From Hyposmocoma kahamanoa (taxonomy: Eukaryota; Arthropoda; Insecta; Lepidoptera; Cosmopterigidae): 64,000 nt of DNA. Positions 44,265 through 55,461 of the stretch are shown here, piece by piece; position 1 is the first letter of the stretch; each line of letters starts with the position of its first letter. Made by a program: the position numbers and the translations under genes. The notes beneath the pieces were generated by a model, which was not told the origin of the DNA, ran no database searches, and saw nothing but the letters and a program-made list of their open reading frames with translations. The DNA is taken from NCBI RefSeq assembly GCF_003589595.1, contig NW_020654289.1, forward strand, positions 1,683,716 to 1,747,715, written 5' to 3'.

Positions 44265-44460
44265 GTGCGTGGTTGGTGGTAAGCGACACGTCTGTCCATA
44301 ATGGTTGTAGTGCCACTCAGAATTTTAAATCATAAGGGTTTGAGGGCCACTGCGCCCGTCACCCAGAGACATAAGTTGACAAGACCCTGTAATTTCACCA
44401 GCACCTGTAACCTTCAAAACAGTAACACAACAATGCTAACGTTCCAGCTTGGCGGCAAAA
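44265..44460 (+). repeat. dispersed repeat D, plus strand
   Basis: ggttgtagtgccactcaga, cacccagagacataagttg and tgtaatttcaccagcacc in order. Confidence 0.8.
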
Positions 44461-44689
44461 ATTGGTCAGGCCGCATTTCCTGGACGAATTCTTGCACTAG
44501 TAATTCTACTGCCACTAAAATGATTGATATAGGCATCACCAATCGCAGGTTTCAAAAGATTTAAGGTAAGTGCTAGTGGCACACTTTTCTAAATTAGTTT
44601 TATATATCTGTCAGAACGGGAAAGAACTGAAGTTAACGTGTCCCCTTATTAATATATATCAAATGACGGGACAAATAAATCGTGTGCTA

Positions 44690-45180
44690 GGTGCTAAGCG
44701 ACACATCTGGCCATAGCAGAGAGCTTTAAATCGCAAACATCTGAGGGGCACTTTTTCCGTCACCCTAAGACATAAGTAGACAAGTCCCATGTGCCTGTAA
44801 TTTCCCCAGCATCTTTAACCTTAAAACGCATAGACTTACAACTATATGGACGTCGGGTCCGCGCTAAATGTGTCCGAACTTATAGGGCGTTAAAATCGTA
44901 TACAGAGCGTCATTCACGCTTTAGTCTTCGTTTGTTCGACTGACAGCGAAGCAAGCAAAATTAGACAGTACTGCGATGACATTATAATTTAAATTGAACG
45001 TTTTAGCTTTTTCATATTCCTTTACATGTCAGTACGTTTAAATAGGTTGACTTGGGATATTTTTTTCGTGGTTTTTGTATTAGACCCGTCGTACATTTAT
45101 TTGTAAGTCAATGTTAAAACGGCAGAAATAGGTAAGGTGGCAGTACTTCTCTGAACGAAGTCTGTCACAAGGAGCTCTTC
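44690..45180 (+). repeat. dispersed repeat D split by a MITE M insertion
   Basis: The left part ends tttaaccttaaaacg at 44828; the right part resumes ttaaaacggcagaaatagg at 45114. Removing the 285-bp MITE and one copy of its 8-bp duplication restores the family sequence. Confidence 0.88.
44829..45113. mobile_element. MITE M, 285-bp form, copy 3 (opposite orientation)
   Basis: TIR catagacttacaactatatg / inverse gtaagtcaatg; perfect 8-bp duplication TTAAAACG (44821-44828, 45114-45121). Confidence 0.92.
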
Positions 45181-45184
45181 TGCT

Positions 45185-45480
45185 ACCCGTTTTAACAGTT
45201 GAGCCTCTTTTACGAAGTATATTTTGCCTTCTTAAATTTTATTTAGCTTTATGGAGTTAAATAAAATAATACAATATCTCACCAAATTGCGCCGTTTATT
45301 GGTGAGGTTACACTAAAAATTACAAAACTTTTTAGTATACTTAATACGTTTATTGAAGCCAATACCTGCACATAATTTAAAGAAGTATCGATTTTAATTT
45401 TATCTCTAAAGTGAATATAAATAACAAATTGTTGGTTTCTCAAAAAATCTAATTACAAATTGACAAGAAATGTCTACTTG
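45185..45480. other. no recognised gene
   Basis: AT-rich. Confidence 0.35.
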
Positions 45481-45489
45481 TTTTTTTTT

Positions 45490-45690
45490 AAATAATAATT
45501 ATGATTGTTTATACAGAGGTCGAACACATAGAAAAAGTTTTCGACCCGATGGGGCACGAACCGACAACAATACGTCGCCGAAATTCTCCTATGTGTTTTT
45601 TGTTAAAGACTTTTGTACTGGGTGCTCGTAGGATCAATTCTCGTCTGGTCGGAAAATTTTTCTGTGTACGATCTTTACATTAATAATCAT
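45490..45690. repeat. decayed SINE-like repeat related to 1286-1650
   Basis: agaggtcgaacacatagaaa at one end and tttttctgtgtacgatcttt at the other are inverted, as in the first copy; the B-box-like block is changed to gggcacgaaccgaca. Confidence 0.5.
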
Positions 45691-45860
45691 TGTAAAAGCT
45701 AGTGAAGTTAATTAAAAAAGATATCTCAATATTTTCATTGTTTACCTTTGGATACTATTATTTTCACGAACTTGCTTAATATAATTATTCGTTATGTTAA
45801 TTTTAAATTCAGTTTTACAAAAGTTCTCAATAGCGGCCAAATCGATGCCTTACTTTCTTA

Positions 45861-46025
45861 GGGTCGTATTCTAAAACTCTACTCACTGCTCAAGTCAGGA
45901 TTGCAATTGAAACACAAGCTCTGGAAATACGACCCTAATGGCAGGGACTTGAGTATGATTTCGAGTGCTTTAAACCATACTCAAATCCTGACTTGAGCAT
46001 TGAGTAGAGTTTTAGAATACGGCCC
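45861..46025. mobile_element. Tourist-like (PIF/Harbinger-type) MITE
   Basis: TIRs of about 44 bases starting gggtcgtattctaaaactct and its inverse, with only two or three mismatches. TTA is present on both sides (45858-45860, 46026-46028), the 3-bp duplication typical of PIF/Harbinger. Length 165, no coding. Confidence 0.8.
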
Positions 46026-46028
46026 TTA

Positions 46029-46339
46029 AACTCGTATCTTAAAAAGAGTGATTATTCAGGAGATTGTAAAACTTTCTATTTATTTTAAATTTCTTTTTCC
46101 ATCACTTTAAGAATACACAAAAGCCAGCGTGTGAATATGACGGAAATGTAATGTGAAATCAACCAGCAAAATTTGTATATACAATCCATTTTTTGCATTT
46201 CGGTAACTTTGTGTTTTAAGATAGGAGTGTGAGAAGAAAGGTGCCGAAATATTAAAATCCCCTTTACATCATAGTGTAAGAAACTTTCCAGGTAGACATA
46301 GAAATGAGACTCAAGTGACTGTTATAAATTATATTATAA
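46029..46339. other. no recognised gene
   Basis: AT-rich, no motif. Confidence 0.35.
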
Positions 46340-46347
46340 GATTTTTC

Positions 46348-46633
46348 CATTGACTTACAAATAAATGGACGACGGGTCTAATACAAAAACCACGAAAAAG
46401 ATGTCCCAAGTCAACCTATTTAAACGTAGTGACATGTAAAGGAATATGAAAAAGCTAAAACGTTGAATTTAAACTGTAATGTCATCGCAGGACTGTCTAA
46501 TTTTGCTTGCTTCGCTGTCAGTCGAACAAACGAAGACTAAAGCGTGAATGACGCTCTGTATACGATTTTAACGCCCTATAAGTTTGGACACTTTTTAGCG
46601 CGGACCCGACGTCCATATAATTGTAAGTCAATG
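46348..46633. mobile_element. MITE M, 286-bp form, copy 4
   Basis: TIR cattgacttacaaataaatg / inverse; perfect 8-bp duplication GATTTTTC (46340-46347, 46634-46641). Same orientation and same length as copy 1. Confidence 0.93.
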
Positions 46634-46641
46634 GATTTTTC

Positions 46642-47435
46642 ACTATAAACCCAAACAAAACAAAACACGTCTGTTCTAGTCAAAAATGCTTTTCGTAATG
46701 GCGGCCGCCTGTCACCGTTCCGTTGATATCGATGATGATGTTATCGATTTATTTCTTATTTCGATGAAACTAATTCTTAATGACGCAAATTAAGTTTTCT
46801 AACAAAATAAAATAATATAATGTCACGATACGCTAATAATAGCCTCCCTTACATCTATACTTAGTTTTACAACTACTAAATATTTCAGAAATCTTAATTG
46901 TGCCAATAATTCTTCTCGTGGATGGATACGATCATCCCTTAAATTTTAAATTGTAGGTATAATATCACCCTCTGCAAATCGATAGTATCTCAACAGTCGC
47001 CCTCTTAACGAGTTTTTCCAGTCTACTCTCGCTACCGTCACGTTTCTAAAGGGTCACCATAATCGAAGGGGCTTATTTCCCAATACATTAGCTTTATTGA
47101 TTGTTTGATTTGACGACGGCTTATAAAAAGGGATGCATAATATCCCTCAGTGGCACACATGTGCCGGTGCAATTTGATATTTTTTTTAACGAAAATATAT
47201 TTTTGCACGTCAGTGCAATTGAGTCTATCATTAATTTTTTTTACGTAAACCTTGCTTTATTTTGTATGAAATCATTTATATTTAAATGAATCTTTCGAGG
47301 CCTTGTATTAATACGAGTCGAGCAAACCCCGCCGAAGCATGTGTAGTACTGTTCTCAAATAATGTGATGAAATAATAAAATACTGAAGACAGGATGATGT
47401 ATTAATAGAAAAAGGAAAAAAAAGATTAATTTTTG
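46642..47435. other. no recognised gene
   Basis: AT-rich; the + strand open frame 47101-47289 has no motif. Confidence 0.35.
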
Positions 47436-47439
47436 CATT

Positions 47440-47578
47440 CCCGAAATGTCTATCGTAAGGTTGCCTGGAAGAAATTGCTACATAGCAATAAGGCCTGTTG
47501 CACATTAACTAACTATTGTATTGTATTTTAATTGTAATTTTACGTGCAATAAAGAATATTTCATTCATTCATTCATTA
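47440..47578 (+). repeat. LINE 3' end with attc tail
   Basis: cgaaatgtctatcgtaaggt, ttgcctggaagaaattgcta and tgcaataaagaatatttc with a (attc)n tail match 28218-28372. The coding part is absent: a very short 5' truncation. Confidence 0.85.
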
Positions 47579-47579
47579 A

Positions 47580-48025
47580 TATTAAAAGAAATATTTGACG
47601 TGTTACGACAATTATCAAAAGAAAATGTTATTGTTTTTCCAGCCACGTTAATAGTAGTCTGCGGAACATATGACGATGTGTTTGAATGTGCATCAATTAC
47701 TGTATTTCCGTTGTCGCTCTTTTCACTAGCACTCATTTTGCCGACCAAAATACAAAAAAGACGATAAAAAAAAATAGGTACCAAACACGTCTTTAGTTTA
47801 AATGTTACCGCCATTTTTTTTAAATAAGCGTTATCTATTTTTAATTCTCGCAACTATGAACACTGGGCAGTTCGCTGTATGAGTTTTTCTTTTGCCTGTT
47901 TACATAGTTTATTATTAATATGTAGATTTAAAAGTTTAAAGAAGTGCACAGTTATTGGATTTTCATAATTTGCAGGCCTTGGCTGGGAAGAAGTCGCACG
48001 GTCCATAAATGAAAAACTATCCCTG
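47580..48025. other. no recognised gene
   Basis: AT-rich. Confidence 0.35.
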
Positions 48026-48029
48026 TTCC

Positions 48030-48225
48030 TTTTTTGAAAGTATTACAAACATTTCCGAGCATATTTGAGAAATTTATTTTTCCAAACAAACCCACGTTTC
48101 GGGCACTTCACGTGTCTTATAGTAAAGGTCGCTTTATTGTCAAGTCAACCGTAACTATGGAATCGGTCAAGGGCCTGAAACGTGGGTTTGTTTGAATAAA
48201 CAAATAAACGCGATTTAAAAGTAGT
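48030..48225. repeat. gtttcgggccc foldback family copy
   Basis: Arms aaacaaacccacgtttcggg and cctgaaacgtgggtttgttt in inverted orientation, spacer about 75 bases. Confidence 0.85.
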
Positions 48226-49330
48226 TTCCCCAAGGAGCACACTTTATACACCTTAAAACTGTTATATCTATAAACAGTCTTAATATGGTATACATTTAGA
48301 TAATAGTTCTCTATAAATGGTTTTAGAAAAGAGCAATTTTCTTATAGATTTATTTCACTCAAGTCAAAATTTTAAAACCTTAATACCAAACAACTTTATT
48401 AAGTATCATCTCTTAAGATTTACTCTTATAGTCCTCATTTTTAGTTCATCTGTAGAACAACTGAATATTTTTAGTAAAATTGTTCTATACACGTCTAGTA
48501 AAATCTATTAATACTCTAAAATCTAGTGTTCTTAAGTTTATTCTAGATATATTTAATTATAGACATTCTGTAGTGTTTTGTACTTATGACAAACACGTTA
48601 TAGCGCATCTTCAGTAGATTTTATTTAAAAAAAAATACAATTAGGGTTTTTACTCTATTCGACGTTGTAAGAGTTCATGCAAAATGGATAAAGTAAAGAA
48701 TATTAAAAGATCTGGTGGAGACGGTGAACTTTGGATATAAAGTCACATCATTCGATACAATCAGCGTTACCAGTGCCAATTGTTCAAAATCCCCAAAAAT
48801 CACGGTTAAAATCCCTAAATTTGGGAAGAGCAAAGTTCATTATTTATTAGAAATACATCGCTTAAAAATATAATAAAGAAATAAGAAACTCAAAATGTAA
48901 TAATCTATTACGTTTGCTGTGAATGTAAACAGAATGTAAAATGTAAAATTAATTATAAAATTAGATGACCTTAAATCGTTTATTTATTTTAATTAGATTC
49001 AACATTAATCTGTAAACAGTCTTTGAAAAAAAAAATATCTTTGCCTTACAAAATTACGTAAATTGATTATTTGTTGTGCATTTGGTGACACTATGTTAAT
49101 GTTACAAATAATCAATTAGTTTCGACCTACTTATATTTAATATTCAAAGTTGACGAGTGGTAAGCTGTGGTGTGGAAGTACCAACTGCTTGGCTTTGCTT
49201 ATTAATAGCTGATTTCGTTTTGCTTCATACCGGGGACCGTCCGCGTCCTACGCGGGAGAAAGAATCGCGAACCCAACACGCACCGACTGGTAATTTTAAC
49301 CAGAACCAAGTGCTCTATAATAACTCTATT
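48226..49330. other. no recognised gene
   Basis: AT-rich; the open frame 48317-48511 has no motif. Confidence 0.35.
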
Positions 49331-49334
49331 TAAG

Positions 49335-49850
49335 CTGCTTGTTAATATTATAATTTGTGGTGCGTGGTTCGATGACAGTTGCCAACCGCTATTCAAAAGG
49401 CTGAACATATTACCTGTGCCATGCATGTACATTAGGGATATCTGCGTATTTGTCAACTCTCATCCTCAATATTTTAAAACACGCGGTGAAGTCACTCAAA
49501 GGCAAACTAGAGCAAAAATTATGAATTTCTTATACCAACCTCGTTGCCATAAAGTAATTTATAAGAATAACTGCTTCAACATGTGTATAATTATTTACAA
49601 TAAATTATCAAACGAAATTAAATTGTTGCAAGGACATACTTTTATATTAAAATTGACAAAATGGCTTTTGACACATTGCTTTTATAGTAATAAAGAATAC
49701 TTAGAATTTACAAATTCATTACATTAATTAGAAACTATAGAGACTAAACATTGAATCCCATTAATATTTGCACATCTGCTTTCAGGTTGAATGCAATGTA
49801 CCTAATTTTACTTAAGACCTTTGTAATTACTGTATTCTGGCAAATAAACA
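49335..49850 (+). mobile_element. LINE 3' fragment
   Basis: The + strand reads CQPLFKRLNILPVPCMYIRD and then ICVFVNSHPQYF, with a degraded continuation to a stop at 49727. This is the C-terminal region after the RT of jockey/CR1-type LINEs (L-x-x-P-C-x-Y-I-x(2)-x-C-x-F-V). 5'-truncated, no RT motifs. Confidence 0.7.
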
Positions 49851-51655
49851 TTCTATACTAATAATTCGAGAGATGTGCGATGTTGAAAAACACGTCGATA
49901 TAGTCCATCACAGTGTTTCTAACAGTAACGATCAAACTAGCAATGCACCAGCAATTGATAGATTAAACGTTATAAATTAAATGTGATAAATTAAATGTTA
50001 GAATCCCCACATTTTCTCAACATAGCGCCAATCCCCACAAAATCCCCAATCTAGTTGAAATTCCTCACAATTTGGGGAATTTTTCATAAATTGCCAACGC
50101 TGGATACAATAGTCGTAATTCGCGTGCGAGCTGATCATGGCTATGTTTGTTGACAAATAAATAAAAATTATGAAGTAATTCTGTGTTCTGAAATTATAAA
50201 AACAATTGAAATGAGCGCGTAACTACTGTACTTCAGTGTTGTGTATGTGTATTGTGCTGTCTATAATCATTGTGTGAAATGTGGTTGGCGTGAAGAAATA
50301 ACCTCAATTTTGTAATGAAAATTTTATTTTTTCCAACTTTTAAATATTTAAGTTCGGTATGTCATTAAAATATTCCTTATATTTATAATATGATAAGGAA
50401 TTTATCCGCCTTTCTAGTCATAATATATAACACAATCCATATAATTATACAGGATAATGTTTTTTTGCGAAGTTGGATTTTTTCAATTGTTTTTTTTGAC
50501 CTAGTATTTTGAAAAGTTTTTTATTGCATAATACGCTCACTATTCCCTATAACTTTTATAAAGGTTTTGTAATACTGTCAAAAGAAAAAATCGCTTAGAA
50601 ATATCGCGTTTTGCAGACAATCATAAAAGCTTCATAAGAGTGAATATTCGTCTACAAGACTAACTACACTAAAGCAAGTAAAAATAATCTTTTCGTATTC
50701 TAAGTTTTTCTATAGACAAATCTATAGACAAATTTTTTATTTTTAACATTTTTAACTATGAGGTAGTCGAGAAAATTTCTTTTCTTTTTAAGAAGTAAAT
50801 CTAAATTTAAATTCGCTTGAAGAAGCCTATAACTTCTTGGAAATTGTTTGTTTTGTGAGTTATTTTGTATATTTAAGCTTTCTATAAATATTTAAAACCG
50901 AAAATCGATAACTGTATTTTTATTAAGTTCATATTTTATACAGAAATGTTTAAAATTTTGCGAGCGCATTGCTTTTGTGGCAGGTTTTACATCACTTTTC
51001 ACAATGTATTTAAAGACGCACGACTCACGCTTTCTAACCGATTAAACATTGCGCGAAAAAATCGGAAATATTATATCTAATTTGGCCATGTTGCAATTTT
51101 GAGTTTATATTTTGTAAACCATTAAACTTGAAATGTATTAGTATTAAGAGAATTGCGTCTTACGTTTGTAACGCTTTAGTATTTTGGTTTTAAAGTAGAA
51201 TTACTAAGAAAACTATCATAGACTATAAATTATCTAAAAACTGTCTACAAGACTAAATAAAAACTGTCTACATTCTACAAATGGTCTTGTAGCATTCTAT
51301 AAGGGTTACTTGAAAAAAAAAGATAAGAATCACTCTTAACACTACCTACAGATAGTTTCTCAAAGCACTCTTGTGATCTACTAATAAAGTTGTGCCCACT
51401 TTCACTTTAAATTATCTGGAAACTTTCTTCGAGATATCTTGAGGGAATTTGAACTCTTAAAATATTCAAACTGAATTAAATATTAATTATATATTTGGAT
51501 ATGGGTGTGCTGCTTGGGTCATATCCTAAAATACGTTAAGTTTTATATTTAACTAGTCAAATATCTTGTATACTTTGTTGTGAAATGCTTACTTATGAAA
51601 TATGTCTATAATGCGTGAGTATTATGTAGGTATATACATACATACATAATCTGAA
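49851..51655. other. no recognised gene
   Basis: 1.8 kb of AT-rich DNA with no repeat family or motif I recognise. Confidence 0.4.
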
Positions 51656-51659
51656 CAAT

Positions 51660-51870
51660 ACAAAAGTTATGTACGCGTGCTGGTAAGTGACACGCCTGTT
51701 CGTGACAGTTGCAGTGCCACTCAAAGCTTTAAACGCTAAGATCTGAAGGACACTGCCACTGTGCCCGTCATCCTGAGACATAAGTTGACAAGTCTCATAT
51801 GCCTGTAATTTCACCAGCACCGTTACCCTTCAAAACTGGAACGCAAATTGCTTGACGGCAGAAATAAGCA
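51660..51870 (+). repeat. dispersed repeat D, plus strand
   Basis: One of the better copies: gtgacacgcctgttcgtgac, gacataagttgacaagtct and aatttcaccagcaccg. Confidence 0.82.
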
Positions 51871-52425
51871 ATGTAGAAAGGTAAGGTAATTTACTGAGCA
51901 TCTAGCTCCTCCTAAAATACAAAAGATAACAAAATATGACACTTCTTTATTTCTTATAAATAGAGTCTGTTTTTAGACATTTCAAACTAGCTAAACGGTG
52001 GTCAATACATGAGCTGAAAAGTTCAAATCCCTTTATGAATCACGTAAATCTAAGACATGTGGTACAATCGGCTCGGAAATATAACTACAACCTCCTGCAA
52101 AACTTTCTCTCAACTTTAAATCCATGTTATAGTACCTAATTATTGGAAATAATCTAGCCTGTTTTAGGAAAAGGCATTACTGTATAAATAGAGGGAAAAT
52201 TACATCTACATTTTGATTAGCTTTGCCTCTTGAGTTCGGTCCAGCACCACTGAGTCATTAATTCAATTATGTACAGTAAAAATAGGTTTTAAAGGTTGGC
52301 TTGGGACTAATATTACTTGCTTTGAAAAGTGAAATAAGCCTTCGAACTTTCATTGGGCCAGCGTGGCAAGCGGCACTAACCCGCTCCTTAGAGAAAACGC
52401 CAGCCCCACATTTGGACATTTGGGA
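51871..52425. other. no recognised gene
   Basis: AT-rich, no motif. Confidence 0.35.
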
Positions 52426-52429
52426 CATT

Positions 52430-52690
52430 CTGAATAGAAATGAAAGAATTTTTTCGAAAATAAATCGTATATATTTCTTTTTCAAATTAATCTACGGTTC
52501 AGGCTCTTTTTCAAATAAATCTACGTTTCAGAGCCTGACACGTTGTCCTTGGTTTGTTTTTTCAAAGTTCCAGTTCTTAGATTTACGCGATTGTTGCACA
52601 TAGGAAATGAAATTATTTTTTTGGATCTAAATTGCGTACATATTTATTTTTTAAAACAAAACATTGTGTAACAATTGCGAAAACCTACTA
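52430..52690. repeat. decayed gtttcgggccc foldback copies
   Basis: Two half copies: tcaaataaatctacgtttca with agcctgacacg, then aaattatttttttggatcta with attgcgaaaaccta. Confidence 0.55.
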
Positions 52691-52729
52691 ACTCTATGTG
52701 AAACTTATTGCTCAGGAAAATTATATTTA

Positions 52730-53390
52730 GAATCAATGAACGCCATTGTTAAGCCGCTGCTTTTGAGTAAAGTGTCGAAAATCGTACGAGATCTTAAGTC
52801 TATTTATATCGACGTACAAGTTTGGTTCGAGTTGGCTGACCAGTCAGAGTTATTCAAATTTACTCCAGACTCCAGTACGTCCAGTATTCGAGCGAGTTTC
52901 GGCTTCCGAACTACCTTTTGAGCATGGCCGATGAGATGTTTAAAGTTTTGTTACACGAAATAATATGTTCGATGTATATTACTCGTATAATTTAAGCCAA
53001 TGCTCGAAAATGACCGCGGCAGAATGTATTGGGTCAGTGCCAAGTCTGTTAACATGGACAGGACTATACTTGCAGATAAGCTTGACATTGTGTTATTGGA
53101 TCGGTCGCAGTAGAAGATATTTCTTGTGGACGTTATCATCCCACATGATGCGGGTCTCGAGAAAGTCGAAGCCGGAAAACGCCGGAAGTGTCGCGATCTG
53201 GCGCACGAGATCGCCGAGATTTAGGTGTGGCCTCCACTGAAATAATCCCAATTCTTTTGTCTGTAAATGAGTTAATTCTAACCACCCTCGATTGCAATAT
53301 GAGACAACTGAATTTATAAAGCCTGTGTCGTCGGATTCTCAGTCTTTGGACAAGAAAACCGTTTTTAGAGCTGCAGATATGCCAGCCACC
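52730..53390 (+). pseudogene. LINE-like reverse transcriptase tail, decayed
   Basis: In one + frame near 53130 the DNA reads VDVIIPHDAGLEKVEAGKRR and KCRDLAHEIAEI then a stop. This follows the pattern I-D-V-x-x-P-x-D-x-N-L-x-K...K-x-x-K-Y-x-D-L-x-x-E-V seen at the C terminus of a group of insect reverse transcriptases. The upstream part is too damaged to read. Confidence 0.55.
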
Positions 53391-53394
53391 TCGA

Positions 53395-53600
53395 CACCAT
53401 TCGCAGTTCGTCCAGGGAAGTACTGCCATCTTACCTATTTCTGCCGCTAAGCAGTAATGTGACAATTACTGCGTTCCAATTCCAAAGGGTAAGGGTGCTG
53501 GTTAAATCACAGGGTGACGGGCACAGTTGAAGTGCCTCTTAGATCTTTGGGGTTTCTTCTCACTGCAACTGTTATGGACCGACATGTCGCTTTCTTACTT
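53395..53600 (-). repeat. dispersed repeat D, minus strand
   Basis: tgccatcttacctatttctg, taagcagtaatgtgacaatt and tcacagggtgacgggcac are the reverse of the family order. Confidence 0.75.
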
Positions 53601-53654
53601 GGTATCGTCGTCACTATCTTTCATTAAAAAAATCTATTCCATAGGTAAGCAAAT

Positions 53655-53870
53655 TACATTGCCTCCGTGACCGAACGGTGAACATGCTGGTCTGCCACGC
53701 AAAGCTCCTGAGTTCGATTCCCTGGCCGGAAGAAATATTTGTATGGCCTACATTTATTTCTCTCGTGAGTTTGGGTGTAATTTGTGGTTGTCTAAGTCCA
53801 TGGCACCCGCGATACAGGGTTTCCCTAATACGAGTTGTGTGCGTTATTATTATTATTACTTGAATTAAAC
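53655..53870 (+). repeat. tRNA-derived SINE, plus strand
   Basis: tgcctccgtgaccgaacggt (A-box region), gagttcgattccctggcc (B box), gtatggcctacatttatttc body and an (att)n tail at 53848-53861. Pairs with the minus-strand copy at 12415-12640. Confidence 0.85.
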
Positions 53871-54115
53871 TCTATTACTTATTCGTAAGGCAGGTAGAAG
53901 TATTGATAAGAAACTCTAGGGTTTGTTCTTTGTAAATAAATATTTTGTGTACATTTATCACTTACAATATTTATTTAAGAGAACCTGCAAGAGCTAAACC
54001 GTTCACTGACATGGATTTTTGACATCCAGACACGCAGAAGCTGTATAATTTAATATAACCTTTAGTTCAACGTTTTTGTTTCACTGTAATTTTAAACTTG
54101 AATGGCAATCAACAG
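53870..54115 (-). repeat. LINE 3' fragment, minus strand (FYNKIP tail family)
   Basis: tattcgtaaggcaggtagaa, aactctagggtttgttcttt and catggatttttgacatccag match the 61975-62160 copy. Confidence 0.7.
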
Positions 54116-54169
54116 TAATCTTATTAGGTTGCTAATTAGCAACAAGGCCGTCTGTTGCACCCTGCTTTT

Positions 54170-54435
54170 CTCAGTTCGACTGATTTTTTTTGTATGAGTT
54201 TCGCGATTAGGTACTCCGGTTTTTTTTATTAATCTGGTTTTAATTTGTGAACGATTGTGATGATTGTTTTTTACTTGGTGAGATGGTGCCCCAGTATAGG
54301 TTCCATTTAAATTTGAAGAAAATATTCCACCTCTGAGGATGGCAAACTAGGGAATAAATGAAACGAATGAACTTGGCAAATTGATGTAATTTTAATCCAA
54401 AGTCTGTAAGCAAACTTATGAGGTCGGTATTTTTA
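54170..54435 (+). repeat. accgacttc TIR-repeat family copy
   Basis: ttctcagttcgactgatttt, gtgaacgattgtgatgattg, ggatggcaaactagggaat and cttatgaggtcggtattttt in order. Confidence 0.78.
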
Positions 54436-54554
54436 ATTTTTTTTTTGTTTCCAATTTGTTCTGATGTGCAATAAAAAGTAACCTCGGTGGTGTAAAGATA
54501 TGCGCTGTTTAATGATGAGGTCACGGTCAGGGTTACTGTAAGCTTGAAAAACAC

Positions 54555-54975
54555 AGAGAGCGGGTGCGGGTCGGGCGCATGTCGGGTCGGCACCGTAGCG
54601 GGTCTAATTCCGTGTATTTATATGGACGACAACGCCCGCGTTCGATGTATTGTCGACATTGACTTACAAATAAATGGACGACGGGTCTAATACAAAAACC
54701 ACGAAAAAAATGTCCCAAGTCAACCTATTCGAAATGTAAATTGTTATGTCATCGCAGTATCGCGCTGTCCGTAGAACAAATGAAGACTAAAGCGGAGTGT
54801 CGCGCTCTGTATACGATTTTAGCGCCTTACAAGTGCGGACACTTTTTAGCGCGGACCCGACGTCCATATAATTGTAAGTCAATGATTGTCGACCATTTAA
54901 ATACACGGAATTAGACCCGGCGTGGTCCCGCCGCGGTCCCGACCCGACCCGCACCCGCTCTCTATATGTTTCACG
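54555..54975. mobile_element. GC-rich foldback element split by MITE M
   Basis: Arms: agagagcgggtgcgggtcgg ... gtctaattccgtgtattta at the left and taaatacacggaattagac ... cgacccgcacccgctctct at the right are inverted over about 90 bases. MITE M copy 5 sits in the loop with its own 8-bp duplication. The minisatellite at 18436-18590 carries the same end sequence. Confidence 0.8.
54657..54884. mobile_element. MITE M, 228-bp form, copy 5
   Basis: TIR cattgacttacaaataaatg / inverse; perfect 8-bp duplication ATTGTCGA (54649-54656, 54885-54892). Same internal deletion as copy 2. Confidence 0.93.
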
Positions 54976-55400
54976 CTTTAGTTCTCTGACGTATAACTTC
55001 ATTACGTATTCAGTCCGTTAGAGAGACTCGAAACATACCTCCCTCGATCGCTAACTCGTTAAGAATATAATAAAGGAAAAAACAACCATTTGTTAAGGTC
55101 TATTGACAACGTATTGAATTGTAATTTAGATTAATCCAGGCTATGGCAGAACGACCATTAAACAGCTAGCTGAGTCACAGGCCTTTTTGTCTACATTGTT
55201 AAATAAATAAACCGTGGTTACGAAACATTGTACAAATGTATTATAATTATAGTGAAATAAAAAATACTTGCAGCTTCTATATCCATGATAGTAACCCGTT
55301 TAGCTCATATTGTAAATGACAAATGTTTGGGACTTTTCTAGGTGACAATAATATTAAACAACATTTAGGGTGTACATTCTCCATCGCCGACCTCATCGTC
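54976..55400. other. no recognised gene
   Basis: AT-rich; 55265-55325 resembles a short piece of the FYNKIP-tail LINE 3' end. Confidence 0.35.
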
Positions 55401-55461
55401 ACTTATGGAGGAATATCATGGTCGTCATTTCTAAAATCTTAAAAAAGATAAACCACCGCCT

